This document shows, piece by piece, positions 52,152 to 61,344 of a stretch of DNA of 64,000 bases. The stretch's first letter is position 1. Each line of letters starts with the position of its first letter. A program made the translations under genes and the position numbers. Location: positions 62,001-126,000 of the forward strand of contig NZ_QPKV01000012.1 in assembly GCF_003339865.1 (NCBI RefSeq). Direction: 5' to 3'. This DNA comes from Pedobacter chinensis (GTDB taxonomy: Bacteria > Bacteroidota > Bacteroidia > Sphingobacteriales > Sphingobacteriaceae). Under the pieces are notes generated by a model. It worked only from the letters and a program-made list of their open reading frames with translations, was not told the DNA's origin and searched no databases.

Positions 52152-53444
52152 ATGAAACATAATAAATTTTTATTTGAACACCTTTCGGTTTTTAAATATG
52201 CGGTTCGATGGACGCTGCTTATACTTCCTGTTGCCATTGCAATAGGAAGTATGGTTGCCTTGTTCCTTTGGCTGCTAGGCTGGGCCATTCACTTTCGCTT
52301 TCAGCATACCTGTCTCATTTTTCTGCTACCTTTAGCAGGTATTGTGATCCACCTGATTTATCAGTCAGTTGGTAGGTCCTCAGAAAAAGGAAATAACCTG
52401 ATCATGGATGAAATCCATAGGCCGGGTGGTGGAGTGCCCAGGCAGATGGCGCCAGTAATCTTAATAACTACAGTGATTACCCATTTGTTTGGCGGATCGG
52501 CTGGAAGAGAGGGAACCGCGGTACAAATCGGAGGAAGCATCGCAGGAATGTTTAGCCGCTGGTTTAAGCTAAATGAGGTAGACACCAAGATGCTCCTTAC
52601 CGCGGGAATTGCAGCCGGGTTTGGGGCGGTGTTCGGAACACCGCTCACCGGTGCCATATTTGCAATGGAAGTTCTGGCCATTGGAAGAATAGAGTACAAG
52701 GCTTTACTTCCCGCATTAATTGCCAGCGTGCTTGGTGATCTTACTGTCTCTGCCTGGGGCATCCATCATACCGCTTATCACATCGATCTCATAGAGAAAA
52801 GTGCCTACTTTCTATCTGAATACCTGCCGGTAAACCTACTCCTGCTTAGTAAGGTTATTCTAGCATCCACATTGTTTGGTCTGGCCAGCTACCTGTTTGC
52901 TGTAATGGTGCATGAGATCAAGGCCTTTTTTTCTAAAGTATGTAAGATCCAGTGGCTTATTCCTGTTATCGGTGGTCTGATTATTATAGGCTTGACTTAC
53001 GCCATCGGGAAACCGGATTACTTAAGTTTGGGCGTGGATAGCGAATACCAAGGAGCCGTTACAATTCCCTCTGCTTTTCAGCCTGGTGGAGCAGATACTT
53101 GGAGCTGGTTATGGAAGACCATTTACACAACTTTAACATTAGGAACTGGATTTAAAGGTGGTGAGGTAACGCCTTTGTTTTATATTGGCGCAACATTAGG
53201 CAATGCACTTTCGACCTTATTAAATGCTCCAGTTAGTTTGTTTGCTGCCCTTGGATTTATTGCTGTTTTTGCTGGTGCAACGAATACACCCCTTGCCTGT
53301 ACGATTATGGGTATAGAACTTTTTGGTAGTGAATACACCATGTTTTTTGCGGTAGCCTGTTTTACAGCCTATTTTTTCAGTGGCCATTCAGGTATATATT
53401 CTTCACAGCGTATTGCGGTACCCAAAATATTTACGGGAACATAA
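52152..53444 (+). CDS. CLC-F type fluoride/proton antiporter
   Basis: The 430-aa CLC-fold protein has about ten helices or more. The anion-site motifs differ from chloride channels: KGNNLIMDEIH takes the place of GSGIP, and GSAGREGTAVQIGG (118-128 region) has Thr where chloride CLCs have Pro. These are hallmarks of the EriC-F/CLC-F fluoride exporters. It also has GFGAVFGTPLTGAIFAMEV and GFKGGEVTPLFYIGA. It starts 18 bp after enolase in the riboswitch-controlled unit and exports fluoride from the cytoplasm. Confidence 0.9.
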   Translation: MKHNKFLFEHLSVFKYAVRWTLLILPVAIAIGSMVALFLWLLGWAIHFRFQHTCLIFLLPLAGIVIHLIYQSVGRSSEKGNNLIMDEIHRPGGGVPRQMAPVILITTVITHLFGGSAGREGTAVQIGGSIAGMFSRWFKLNEVDTKMLLTAGIAAGFGAVFGTPLTGAIFAMEVLAIGRIEYKALLPALIASVLGDLTVSAWGIHHTAYHIDLIEKSAYFLSEYLPVNLLLLSKVILASTLFGLASYLFAVMVHEIKAFFSKVCKIQWLIPVIGGLIIIGLTYAIGKPDYLSLGVDSEYQGAVTIPSAFQPGGADTWSWLWKTIYTTLTLGTGFKGGEVTPLFYIGATLGNALSTLLNAPVSLFAALGFIAVFAGATNTPLACTIMGIELFGSEYTMFFAVACFTAYFFSGHSGIYSSQRIAVPKIFTGT

Positions 53445-53604
53445 AATATTGACTTATCCTGTTCCTGTGGATTATCATAAAGAGGTGAAATTTTTATAAG
53501 ATCCTTGACCAATGCAATCAGCAATTTATATCAAAAAACAACGCTATATCGACCGCTTTCCTTCCTCTCTTTTCTAAAGCATCAAGTACAGATGATTTAA
53601 CTGC

Positions 53605-53994
53605 CTATGTTGTTTTAATAAGGTAGAGCAGTAAAAGTATACTGGCTATGAAAACTAAAGCGGTTAAAACTTTAACAAAAAGTGTTGAATGGTAATACAC
53701 CCCCTGATTCAGTTGTTCTTTCGTTGAATTATATCTTAAGTAAGAACAAATGATAGTAATTGCTCCCAGGGCAACTAGAAAAATCCCGATAATGCGGGAA
53801 TCTCCGGTTTGGTGCAGGGGCACTTTACTCCCCAGTGCGGCACTGATCTGCTTGATAAATAGCGAGAATTTCATCACCACGAAGCCAAATCCCATGATAC
53901 CAATACTGGTTCTGATCCAGGCCAAAAATGTTCTTTCATTAGCCAAATGGTCTCCTGCATGCTGTTTGGTGTTTTCCTGATCTTGAATTTTCAT
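53605..53994 (-). CDS. DUF202 family membrane protein (paralogue)
   Basis: The start at 53994 gives 129 aa, collinear with the paralogue at 39905-40294; an ATG at 54033 is possible but adds an unmatched stretch. It has GDHLANERTFLAWIRTSIGI and three helices. It is the last gene of the minus-strand unit with the LysR regulator and the glycosylase-like gene. The function is unknown. Confidence 0.85.
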   Translation of the reverse strand: MKIQDQENTKQHAGDHLANERTFLAWIRTSIGIMGFGFVVMKFSLFIKQISAALGSKVPLHQTGDSRIIGIFLVALGAITIICSYLRYNSTKEQLNQGVYYHSTLFVKVLTALVFIASILLLLYLIKTT

Positions 53995-54034
53995 CTTGTT
54001 CTGTATCGGTATATTACAGCAATATATTTGCATG

Positions 54035-54541
54035 TTATGTCAATATCGATGCCAGTTTGGAGATGATAACCCTGGTATCCCGGATGCAAGTAAGCCTGTT
54101 TGATTCAGTGCCGGCAGGATAGCAGGTAACTGCAATTTCTTCGATAAACGATAAGCCTGATAGGTCAATAGATTCTTTAACCTCTTGTTCAATGCTTTTC
54201 ATTAGGATCATGATTAATCGGGGTTGATATGTTCTGATTTTATGAGCTAATTGCTCTATTCCCCCCTGCCTCTGGTTTTTTCTGATTTTAACTGACGATT
54301 TATCAATAGGTGTACAAGTTAGATGTTCCAAAAAGCATCCCGTGCCTTTAAAGAACTGCAAAAAATCTTCTACAGATTTAAAATCGCCAAATACCTCACT
54401 AAATGCAAGATAAATTGTTCGAAACAGATTAGTATTTCCCAGGTAAAAATGTTTATCGTCACCTCCAGGAGCTTCAGAAACAAAGAGCAGCAGCACTTTA
54501 GCTGGCTGATATTGCCTCGAAATTTCGGTAACACTATACAT
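54035..54541 (-). CDS. Uracil-DNA-glycosylase-superfamily-like protein
   Basis: The ATG at 54541 overlaps the stop of the LysR gene by 8 bp and gives 168 aa. The N-terminal KVLLLFVSEAPGGDDKHFYLG, the middle FLQFFKGTGCFLEHL and the strand RLIMILMKSIE resemble the UDG fold (a water-activating/GExPG-type loop and a later strand-helix). The fit is partial, since the glycine/proline loop is SEAPGG. A DNA-repair role is therefore uncertain. It is translationally coupled to the LysR regulator. Confidence 0.5.
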   Translation of the reverse strand: MYSVTEISRQYQPAKVLLLFVSEAPGGDDKHFYLGNTNLFRTIYLAFSEVFGDFKSVEDFLQFFKGTGCFLEHLTCTPIDKSSVKIRKNQRQGGIEQLAHKIRTYQPRLIMILMKSIEQEVKESIDLSGLSFIEEIAVTCYPAGTESNRLTCIRDTRVIISKLASILT

Positions 54542-55433
54542 TATAGTTGTAGCTTTTAGCGAAGCGCATAAATAGTTCCGCCAGAGCGTCCTGCTGACCA
54601 TGAAGCTGAATGAAATGAAACGGCCTTTCGATAACCATATCCTTGATATCTATGATGCGGCATTCATTATTCTTGAGCTCTTTCAATATGGAGTGGATAG
54701 ATAAAAAAGCCAGGCATTTGCTGTGAATCAAATAGGATTTAATGCTTTCGGTACTACCTAACTGCATTTCTATATTTAAGTCCCCCACCTTTATCTGGTG
54801 TGCTTTTAAAGCATATGCAATAACATCTAGTGTACCAGAACCAGGTTCACGAAGTAATAAATCATAATCCTTCAACTCATTCGGTTTGATCATTTCCTTT
54901 TTCATGGCATAATTGTGACCAGAACACACCAGCACCAGCTCGTCTTTTAGATATTGTTCGTATTTAATCTGTGGGTTCCGGGAGATGCCTTCAATGATTC
55001 CAAAATCTATTTCCTTAGCAATCAAACGCTGCTCTACATCTTCTGTGTTTCCGGTAACCAGTTGAATTTGTATATCCTTAAACTTATTGTGAAACTGTGC
55101 CAATACAGGTGGAATGATATATTGTGCCACAGTACTGCTGGCACCAATCCTCAATATTCCTTTATGCTGTTTAGTAAGTAGATTCATATCATATTCCAGT
55201 TCCCGGTAAGTTCCAAAAATCTGTTCTGCGTAATGCAACAATAATTCGCCGGCTGGGGTGAGGCTGATTTTTTTGTTTCCACTGCGTTCAAATAATGACA
55301 TTTTGAACTCCTGCTCTAATTCTTTAATGTGTTTGGTTACAGCAGGCTGACTGATAAATAACTCTGCCGAGGCCTTTGTAAAATTCAGCCTTTTAGCGAC
55401 AGCATAAAATACTTGCAAACGGAAATCTATCAT
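54534..55433 (-). CDS. LysR-family transcription regulator
   Basis: The start at 55433 gives a protein beginning MIDFRLQVFYAVAKRLNFTKASAE, the standard LysR winged helix. The coinducer-binding domain covers about residues 90-299. An ATG at 55478 would add 15 residues that the family does not have. It is divergent from the second TsdA/DsrE operon, and a T-N11-A box lies between them (55493-55507). It probably senses a sulfur compound and activates that operon. CysL-type regulators beside YeiH exporters are a known precedent. Confidence 0.88.
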   Translation of the reverse strand: MIDFRLQVFYAVAKRLNFTKASAELFISQPAVTKHIKELEQEFKMSLFERSGNKKISLTPAGELLLHYAEQIFGTYRELEYDMNLLTKQHKGILRIGASSTVAQYIIPPVLAQFHNKFKDIQIQLVTGNTEDVEQRLIAKEIDFGIIEGISRNPQIKYEQYLKDELVLVCSGHNYAMKKEMIKPNELKDYDLLLREPGSGTLDVIAYALKAHQIKVGDLNIEMQLGSTESIKSYLIHSKCLAFLSIHSILKELKNNECRIIDIKDMVIERPFHFIQLHGQQDALAELFMRFAKSYNYNV

Positions 55434-55492
55434 ACACGGTTTTAGTAGATAACCTAAGATACAAACAATTTGTTTCAACGGGTACTGACATC

Positions 55493-55507
55493 ATAACCTT
55501 ACGTTAT
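55493..55507. promoter_or_regulatory. LysR-type box before second TsdA operon
   Basis: ATAACCTTACGTTAT is an inverted repeat (ATAAC-N5-GTTAT) that contains T-N11-A. A -7-like element, CACATTTG, at 55551-55558 predicts transcription from about 55565, which puts the box centre near -65, the usual LysR recognition position. A half copy, ATAACCT, is also found at 55449-55455. Confidence 0.62.
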
Positions 55508-55577
55508 CATCAATAACTTTTTATGCTTTTTCTGATGAGTAGAATAAATGCACATTTGTAACAGAAAAATATTGGTT

Positions 55578-56663
55578 ATGAATAAGGAATCAACAGAAAA
55601 AGAAATCAGACAAGCACTTATATATACAGCCAGGACAACGGCTATCATTGCGTTTCTATTTGTTGCTTGTGGAACCATTTTCATCTGCACTTTATTTTTT
55701 AATGGGCAGCCAGATGTAGTGACAGCAAAAACCAAACAGGATGTGGAAACCGGTATAGCTGCTGTTAACGTCAAAAGCCAGGTTGTACCTGCTGATGCCT
55801 GGAAAGCGCCTGATGAAAATACGATTCCGGCGGACACCAAGTACGGCCAGATGATCAGGTATGGCAAAGAATTAATAGCACATACGAGCAAATATTTTGG
55901 GCCAAATGGATCCATAGCCCGTATTACAAATGGTATGAATTGTCAGAATTGTCACCTCGAGGGTGGAACCAAACTGTTCGGAAATAATTATGCTGGTTTT
56001 ATTTCCAGTTTTCCTAAAATGAGTGGCAGATCAGGAAAGGTTGAACCTGCATCGGCACGTATTGCAGAGTGCTTCAATCGAAGTCTTGCAGGCAAAGTAC
56101 CAGACGAATCTAGTAAAGAGATACAGGCAATGCTGGCTTATATGAAATGGCTTGGAACAGGTGTAAAAAAAGGGGAGAAAGTGTTTGGAACGGGAACCGA
56201 AAAATTAAAATTCCTGGATAGGGCAGCGAATGTCAAACATGGAGCGATTTTATATACCAGTAAATGTCAAAGTTGTCATGGTGCAAATGGTGAGGGAATA
56301 CTCGATGAAGACAAACTAACTTATGTTTATCCGCCATTATGGGGCAAACACAGCTACAATGATGGCGCAGGGATGTATAGACTCAGTAACTTTGCGGGGT
56401 TCGTAAAGAACAATATGCCATATGGTGCCAGATATGGAGATGCGCAGTTAAGTGATGAGGAGGCCTGGGATCTCGCTGCTTTTGTGAACTCACAGCCAAG
56501 ACCACATAAAGATCAGGGAAAAGATTACCCTGATTTGTTAAAAAAACCTTTTGATGCGCCATACGGACCATATGCCGACAAATTTTCTGAAAATCAACAT
56601 AAGTATGGTCCATTTGCACCAATTGTAACCTCCGAAAAACAAGTAAAACTAACAACTAAATAA
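55578..56663 (+). CDS. Second TsdA-like dihaem cytochrome c
   Basis: The ATG at 55578 is preferred because the one at 55548 lies upstream of the predicted transcription start. The 361-aa protein has an N-terminal membrane anchor and two c-haem sites, CQNCHLEGGT and CQSCHGANGEG. Between them is ARIAECFNRSLAG with the candidate Cys ligand. It is collinear with the cytochrome at 38025-39104 and clearly paralogous, but has its own LysR-type control. The expected activity is thiosulfate oxidation or tetrathionate reduction in the periplasm. Confidence 0.85.
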   Translation: MNKESTEKEIRQALIYTARTTAIIAFLFVACGTIFICTLFFNGQPDVVTAKTKQDVETGIAAVNVKSQVVPADAWKAPDENTIPADTKYGQMIRYGKELIAHTSKYFGPNGSIARITNGMNCQNCHLEGGTKLFGNNYAGFISSFPKMSGRSGKVEPASARIAECFNRSLAGKVPDESSKEIQAMLAYMKWLGTGVKKGEKVFGTGTEKLKFLDRAANVKHGAILYTSKCQSCHGANGEGILDEDKLTYVYPPLWGKHSYNDGAGMYRLSNFAGFVKNNMPYGARYGDAQLSDEEAWDLAAFVNSQPRPHKDQGKDYPDLLKKPFDAPYGPYADKFSENQHKYGPFAPIVTSEKQVKLTTK

Positions 56664-56682
56664 ATCATCAAAATCTAAAATC

Positions 56683-57138
56683 ATGAAAAAAATAACCTTA
56701 ATCTGTACATTATTTTTGCTGATCGCAGCAACCTCGGCCACTTTTGCCCAAGCTACACCTGCTAATTTTACAGGGGCAAAAGCCACCCTGAAAAATTATA
56801 AGGCACTGTATGTAATCAATAACGGTGATGAGAAAAAGATTGCAGGAACACTTCGAAACCTAAAAAATGCACTCGACGATCCCAGGTTAAAAGGGAAAAT
56901 CAATGCAGAACTTATTGCCTTTGGAGATGGCGTAGCTGTTTACCAGAAGAACGGATCTTTTGAAAAAACATTGTTAGAACTGCAATCCAGAGGAGTAATT
57001 CTTGCACAATGTGAAAATACCGTCAGAGAAAGGAAAATCGAAAAAAATACCTTATTTGATTTTATCAGTTATGTACCCAGCGGCAATGGTGAAATCATCA
57101 TCCGTCAATATCAGGGATGGGCAGTTGTACATCCTTAA
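56683..57138 (+). CDS. Second exported DsrE-family protein
   Basis: A signal peptide (TATFAQ) leads into a DsrE domain with NYKALYVINNGDEKKIAGTL, IAFGDGVAVYQKNG and the conserved ILAQCENTVRERKIE Cys. It is very similar to the protein at 39109-39564 and, like it, follows a TsdA-like cytochrome (20 bp gap). The Cys is the likely sulfur carrier site. Confidence 0.88.
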   Translation: MKKITLICTLFLLIAATSATFAQATPANFTGAKATLKNYKALYVINNGDEKKIAGTLRNLKNALDDPRLKGKINAELIAFGDGVAVYQKNGSFEKTLLELQSRGVILAQCENTVRERKIEKNTLFDFISYVPSGNGEIIIRQYQGWAVVHP

Positions 57139-57157
57139 ACCAAATAATTAGAAAATC

Positions 57158-58078
57158 ATGAAATATATAAATCACACCTTTTTAGCCACAGTTGCATTTT
57201 TATTGCTTTGTGGAAATGTTAAGGCCCAGGATCATCGCTTTGATCCGCCCTGGAATACTCCACCTGAAAGTAAAGTTCAGTTCACAGTACCTGGAGTAGA
57301 CAATGTGCCTGATCTTTTTGGAGACATTAATGATCCCCAACTGGTGGTTTTCTTTGCCGGTAACCAGTTTATGTGCATTGACGAATTAATTGCAGCCTTT
57401 AAAAAGTCATATCCACATTATCAGCGGGTATTTGCCGAAACGCTTCCCCCAGGCATTTTAGCCCAACAAATAAAAACCGGTAGCATTGTGGTGGGCAACA
57501 TGAGAATTACCTTAAAGCCGGATGTTTATACAGCTGGTAAGAACCGGATAGACATGACCCCTGAATGGTTTAGCAAAACGACTTTATATGCTAGAAACAG
57601 GTTGGCAATCATGGTCCAAAAGGGAAATCCGAAGGCATTGAAGTCACTCAAAGATTTAGCAAATAAAGAGCTGAGGATCAGTATGCCCAATCCAGAGAAT
57701 GAAGGGATCGGTAAACGTATTGAAGAAGCCTATGTGAAAGCTGGAGGGGAAACATTAAAATCTACCATCATGGAAGATAAAGTTAAAGATAAGACTACTT
57801 ATCTTACCATGATCCATCATCGCCAATCACCAATGAGGATCCTATACAACGAAAGTGACGCCGCTCCAGTATGGTATACTGAGGCCTACTATCAGAAAAT
57901 GATTGGCCATCCTGTTGAGCTCATTGAAATTCCTGAAAAAGAGAATATCCATGCGCAATATATAGCGGGACAGTTAAAAGATGCGCCACATCCGGCCGCT
58001 GCAAAAGATTTTATGGATTTTTTGATCAGTCCGCAGGCTGCTGCCATCTACAAAAAGTTTGGTTTTGATTTACCTTAA
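57158..58078 (+). CDS. Periplasmic solute-binding protein (ModA/anion type)
   Basis: A signal peptide (VKAQD) precedes a type-II binding-protein fold: LVVFFAGNQFMCIDELIAAF, LARNRLAIMVQKGNPKA-like, LRISMPNPENEGIGKRI and FLISPQAAAIYKKFGF. These are typical of molybdate/sulfate-type oxyanion binders. No ABC permease or ATPase is encoded nearby, so it is an orphan binding protein. It lies between the DsrE and AcfC-like genes, so a sulfur oxyanion is the obvious candidate ligand. This is inference. Confidence 0.75.
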   Translation: MKYINHTFLATVAFLLLCGNVKAQDHRFDPPWNTPPESKVQFTVPGVDNVPDLFGDINDPQLVVFFAGNQFMCIDELIAAFKKSYPHYQRVFAETLPPGILAQQIKTGSIVVGNMRITLKPDVYTAGKNRIDMTPEWFSKTTLYARNRLAIMVQKGNPKALKSLKDLANKELRISMPNPENEGIGKRIEEAYVKAGGETLKSTIMEDKVKDKTTYLTMIHHRQSPMRILYNESDAAPVWYTEAYYQKMIGHPVELIEIPEKENIHAQYIAGQLKDAPHPAAAKDFMDFLISPQAAAIYKKFGFDLP

Positions 58079-58089
58079 ACATAAACACA

Positions 58090-58839
58090 ATGAAAAATAT
58101 ATTTTTAACCATATTGTCAGTCGTTGCTGTAGTGACCATTGGGAATGCACAAATCCCAAACGATACTTTATATGTCTATGGTCCCGGTGGGCCGCTCGGA
58201 CCGATCAATGAATGTGCGAAGGTTTTTGGAAAGCAGCATGATATCGTAATTAAAGTCACTGCCGGGCCAGATAATGAATGGATGCCGGATGCAATGAAAC
58301 ATGCAGATCTGTTCTTTGGAGGAGCAGAATACATGCTTTCAAAATTCATGTCTGACCACCCAAACATGATAGTGGCGAACTCTCGGACAGAGTTATATAA
58401 ACGTGCGGCAGCGATCCTGGTACGGCCCGGCAATCCTAAAAACATCAAAAATCTGGGCGATCTCTGTAAACCAGGTGTGAAAATTCTTGATGTGAATGGG
58501 GCTGGGCAAATGGGGCTTTGGGAAGATTTGGCAGGTCGACAAGATCTGATTGCAAACATACAGCAGCGTATAGCAGGTACATTTGCAAATTCGGCATTGG
58601 GTATTGCTGCATGGAAAAATGATCCTCAATATGATGCCTGGATAACATTTGGCTCCTGGCATAACCGTTTACCAGACCTCACCTCAATGGTTAGGATTCC
58701 TGTTACACAAACAGTCTATAGAGGTACACCTGTAGTGAGGGGTAGCACTGGTACGCATAAGTCGGAAACTGAGGATTTTATCAAGTTTATGCAATCCGAT
58801 AAAGGACATCTCATTTTCAAAAAATGGGGTTGGGAATAA
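58090..58839 (+). CDS. AcfC-like periplasmic binding protein
   Basis: The 249-aa exported protein (signal ending IGNAQ) has the AcfC start LYVYGPGGPLGPINECAKVF. It continues with DLFFGGAEYMLSKF, ILVRPGNPKNIKNLGDL and FGSWHNRLPDLTSMV. AcfC relatives are periplasmic anion (sulfate-type) binding proteins. It is encoded 11 bp after the other binding protein and ends before a hairpin terminator. It also has no ABC partner in the window. Confidence 0.8.
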   Translation: MKNIFLTILSVVAVVTIGNAQIPNDTLYVYGPGGPLGPINECAKVFGKQHDIVIKVTAGPDNEWMPDAMKHADLFFGGAEYMLSKFMSDHPNMIVANSRTELYKRAAAILVRPGNPKNIKNLGDLCKPGVKILDVNGAGQMGLWEDLAGRQDLIANIQQRIAGTFANSALGIAAWKNDPQYDAWITFGSWHNRLPDLTSMVRIPVTQTVYRGTPVVRGSTGTHKSETEDFIKFMQSDKGHLIFKKWGWE

Positions 58840-58848
58840 ATAATGTCT

Positions 58849-58892
58849 AAAAACTTATCTTCTATAACATGAAGTTATGGAAGATAAGTTTT
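58849..58892 (+). terminator. Long hairpin terminator after AcfC-like gene
   Basis: AAAACTTATCTTC (58850-58862) pairs with GAAGATAAGTTTT (58880-58892). An inner ATAAC/GTTAT stem (58864-58868, 58874-58878) extends it. It ends the TsdA2 operon before the YeiH gene. Confidence 0.72.
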
Positions 58893-58956
58893 AATGATTT
58901 GATCGGGGTTTATTAGTTATGGATCTTTGAATTAGAAAATAAAGACAATCAAAATT

Positions 58957-59943
58957 ATGACACAAATCAAAGACAATTCAAATTCTTCTAAAATAAAGGC
59001 GGGTAACCTGCTAAACTTAAATTTAAACACCCGTAAAATTATCTTCATCCTGGCAGTTTTGCTGTGCCTCTTTCCATTTATGTCGCCTCCTTTAGCCTTA
59101 TTGCTAGGATTAGTATTGGCGCAACTAATGGAACATCCCTATCTGCATTTAAATCACAAGGCCACAAACCTGCTGCTAAAAATTTCTGTTGTCGGGCTAG
59201 GATTTGGAATGAATGTATTCAGTGCAATGAAAGCAGGAAAAGAAGGCGTACTGTTTACCGTAGTTTCTATTTTCGGAGTGCTTATCATTGGTTTTATCCT
59301 GGGAAAAGTATTTAAAATAGAACGTAAAACATCTTTTTTGATATCAGCTGGAACGGCGATCTGTGGTGGAAGTGCTATTGCTGCATTGTCGCCTGTAATG
59401 AACGCAGAAGAAAAACAGATCTCCGTTGCAATGGGTACTGTTTTTATACTCAACTCGGTGGCCTTATTTCTTTTCCCCGCTATCGGACATGCGCTTAACT
59501 TGTCACAGTCACAATTTGGTATGTGGTGTGCCATTGCTATTCACGATACCAGTTCTGTTGTTGGGGCAGCCAGTAAATATGGTGAACAAGCACTACAGAT
59601 AGCCACAACTGTTAAGTTAGCCAGAGCACTATGGATTGTTCCCGTAGCGTTTGGTACATCTTTCCTGTTCAAAAGCAACAATAGCAAAGTTAGTATACCC
59701 TATTTTATAGGGCTATTTATCCTGGCAATGATCGCCAACACCTACTTACCTTTTATTAAGCCTTTTGCGCCCTACTTTGTAGCATTAGCAAAAGCAGGCT
59801 TAACTTTAACCTTGTTCCTGATAGGAAGCGGACTCTCATTTACTATCTTGAAAGCAGTGGGGATAATGCCACTGTTACAAGGCGTAATTTTATGGATAGT
59901 AATTTCAAGTGCTGCATTATGGGCAGTTATATCTTTGGTTTAA
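58957..59943 (+). CDS. YeiH-family putative sulfate/sulfite exporter
   Basis: A 328-aa protein with about ten helices and the family motifs GTAICGGSAIAALSPVM and WCAIAIHDTSSVVGAA. YeiH proteins are predicted exporters of sulfate, sulfite or related anions and are often controlled by CysL-type LysR proteins, which fits the LysR gene upstream. It has a separate transcription start after the hairpin at 58849-58892. Confidence 0.87.
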   Translation: MTQIKDNSNSSKIKAGNLLNLNLNTRKIIFILAVLLCLFPFMSPPLALLLGLVLAQLMEHPYLHLNHKATNLLLKISVVGLGFGMNVFSAMKAGKEGVLFTVVSIFGVLIIGFILGKVFKIERKTSFLISAGTAICGGSAIAALSPVMNAEEKQISVAMGTVFILNSVALFLFPAIGHALNLSQSQFGMWCAIAIHDTSSVVGAASKYGEQALQIATTVKLARALWIVPVAFGTSFLFKSNNSKVSIPYFIGLFILAMIANTYLPFIKPFAPYFVALAKAGLTLTLFLIGSGLSFTILKAVGIMPLLQGVILWIVISSAALWAVISLV

Positions 59944-59949
59944 AATACA

Positions 59950-61341
59950 TTAGTTACTGATCATCACCAGCTTTTTTGAAAGATCATCAATAAGAACCAC
60001 ATGTTTATAATCGGCGCCACCTGTTCCTACACTCTTAATTATCCCCGAGGATTGACCGCTAAAAGCTCCTTTTTCATCGGTCTTAAAAGAATTGATGACA
60101 TAATCTGCGTTAAACGTATCATTTGAGGAGTTGGTTAACGCTAAAGTATACGAAGTATTTGGCTCGAGTTTTTTAAAGTCCTGTTGGACAAGATCAGTCA
60201 AGCCTACGCTTCTTACGTTTAGCATGCCTGATGACATTGAATTATCCTTATTCATCAATTTAATCACCTGACTTTTGTCTGCAAGATTAAGCGGGGTTAA
60301 ATTTTCTTTTGAGGCATTTGCAGGGCTGGCATTAGCGGCGTACAACAATGCTTGCGGACATTGTCCAATAGCAATGGTTTTTACAACGGCCATTTTTACC
60401 AGATCAACCACTTGTACCTGGTCATCATTTTCTAATCCGACATATGCAAATTTACCATCTGCCGAAGTCCAGACGCCATGTGGCAATGATCCTGTCGCGA
60501 CGCTATCAGTAAGCTTGAAATCTTGTGAAACACTAAATACTTTTAAGCTGTTTTCTCCGCCAATGGTTGCCAGCATCACAGGTGAATCATTAACTAAAGT
60601 AAAAGTGACATGGTTGGTAATTGGACCTGTATTTAGTACTGTATGTATCGTATTTGTCTCCGTGCTGATGACAGTGATCTTCCCTACATCCTTATGTGTC
60701 AATGCAATCCATTTCCCATCAGGACTACAGAATATATTTGGAGAAAATGGACTAACTACTGGAATACGCTTTACAATAGCATAAGAAGTTGCATTCACTA
60801 CATCCACTTCTGCAGTAAAGCTGGAACAAATATAAGCCCATTTTCCATCTGGAGTAAAAGCAACCATTCCCGGGCCGTCGGCTACTGGAATTTGCTTGAT
60901 TTCAATCAGTTTATTTGCATCAATTACGCTGATATACGATTCTCCTCTTACCGATATCCATGCCTGTGATCCTGAAGGGTTAAAGGTTGCCTCATGCGGT
61001 GAACGTCCGATATAAACAGTTTTTAAAACTTTATTTTTTGCTGTTGAAATAAAGGTTACTGAATTTGATCCAATGGAAACCGCTGCTAGTAATTGCCTTT
61101 TAGGGGAATAACCCAGGCCATGAACCAGGGCCTGTCCCTTATATAGAGGACTTAAGATATCAGGTTGGGGTTTACCAAGAACAATATTTCCTAATAGCGT
61201 TTGTGTTGAGGGATCTAAGACAGAAACCGTATTAGATATCTGATTGCCTGTATAAACCCTGTCTTGGGCATAGATTGATTGTGCTTTTGATTGTAGGGCA
61301 AAACTGAATATTAATAGCGTAAACAAGGATATCTTTTTCAT
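59950..61341 (-). CDS. YncE-like beta-propeller protein with YVTN repeats
   Basis: A signal peptide (ALQSKAQ) is followed by repeated 40-residue YVTN-type blades, for example VYTGNQISNTVSVLD, VYIGRSPHEATFNPSG and FAYVGLENDDQVQVVDL. A beta-sandwich-like C-terminus follows. Family members are periplasmic or surface propellers of uncertain role. The gene is 4 bp downstream of the DUF305 gene and on the opposite strand to the YeiH gene. Confidence 0.82.
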   Translation of the reverse strand: MKKISLFTLLIFSFALQSKAQSIYAQDRVYTGNQISNTVSVLDPSTQTLLGNIVLGKPQPDILSPLYKGQALVHGLGYSPKRQLLAAVSIGSNSVTFISTAKNKVLKTVYIGRSPHEATFNPSGSQAWISVRGESYISVIDANKLIEIKQIPVADGPGMVAFTPDGKWAYICSSFTAEVDVVNATSYAIVKRIPVVSPFSPNIFCSPDGKWIALTHKDVGKITVISTETNTIHTVLNTGPITNHVTFTLVNDSPVMLATIGGENSLKVFSVSQDFKLTDSVATGSLPHGVWTSADGKFAYVGLENDDQVQVVDLVKMAVVKTIAIGQCPQALLYAANASPANASKENLTPLNLADKSQVIKLMNKDNSMSSGMLNVRSVGLTDLVQQDFKKLEPNTSYTLALTNSSNDTFNADYVINSFKTDEKGAFSGQSSGIIKSVGTGGADYKHVVLIDDLSKKLVMISN

Positions 61342-61344
61342 ATG

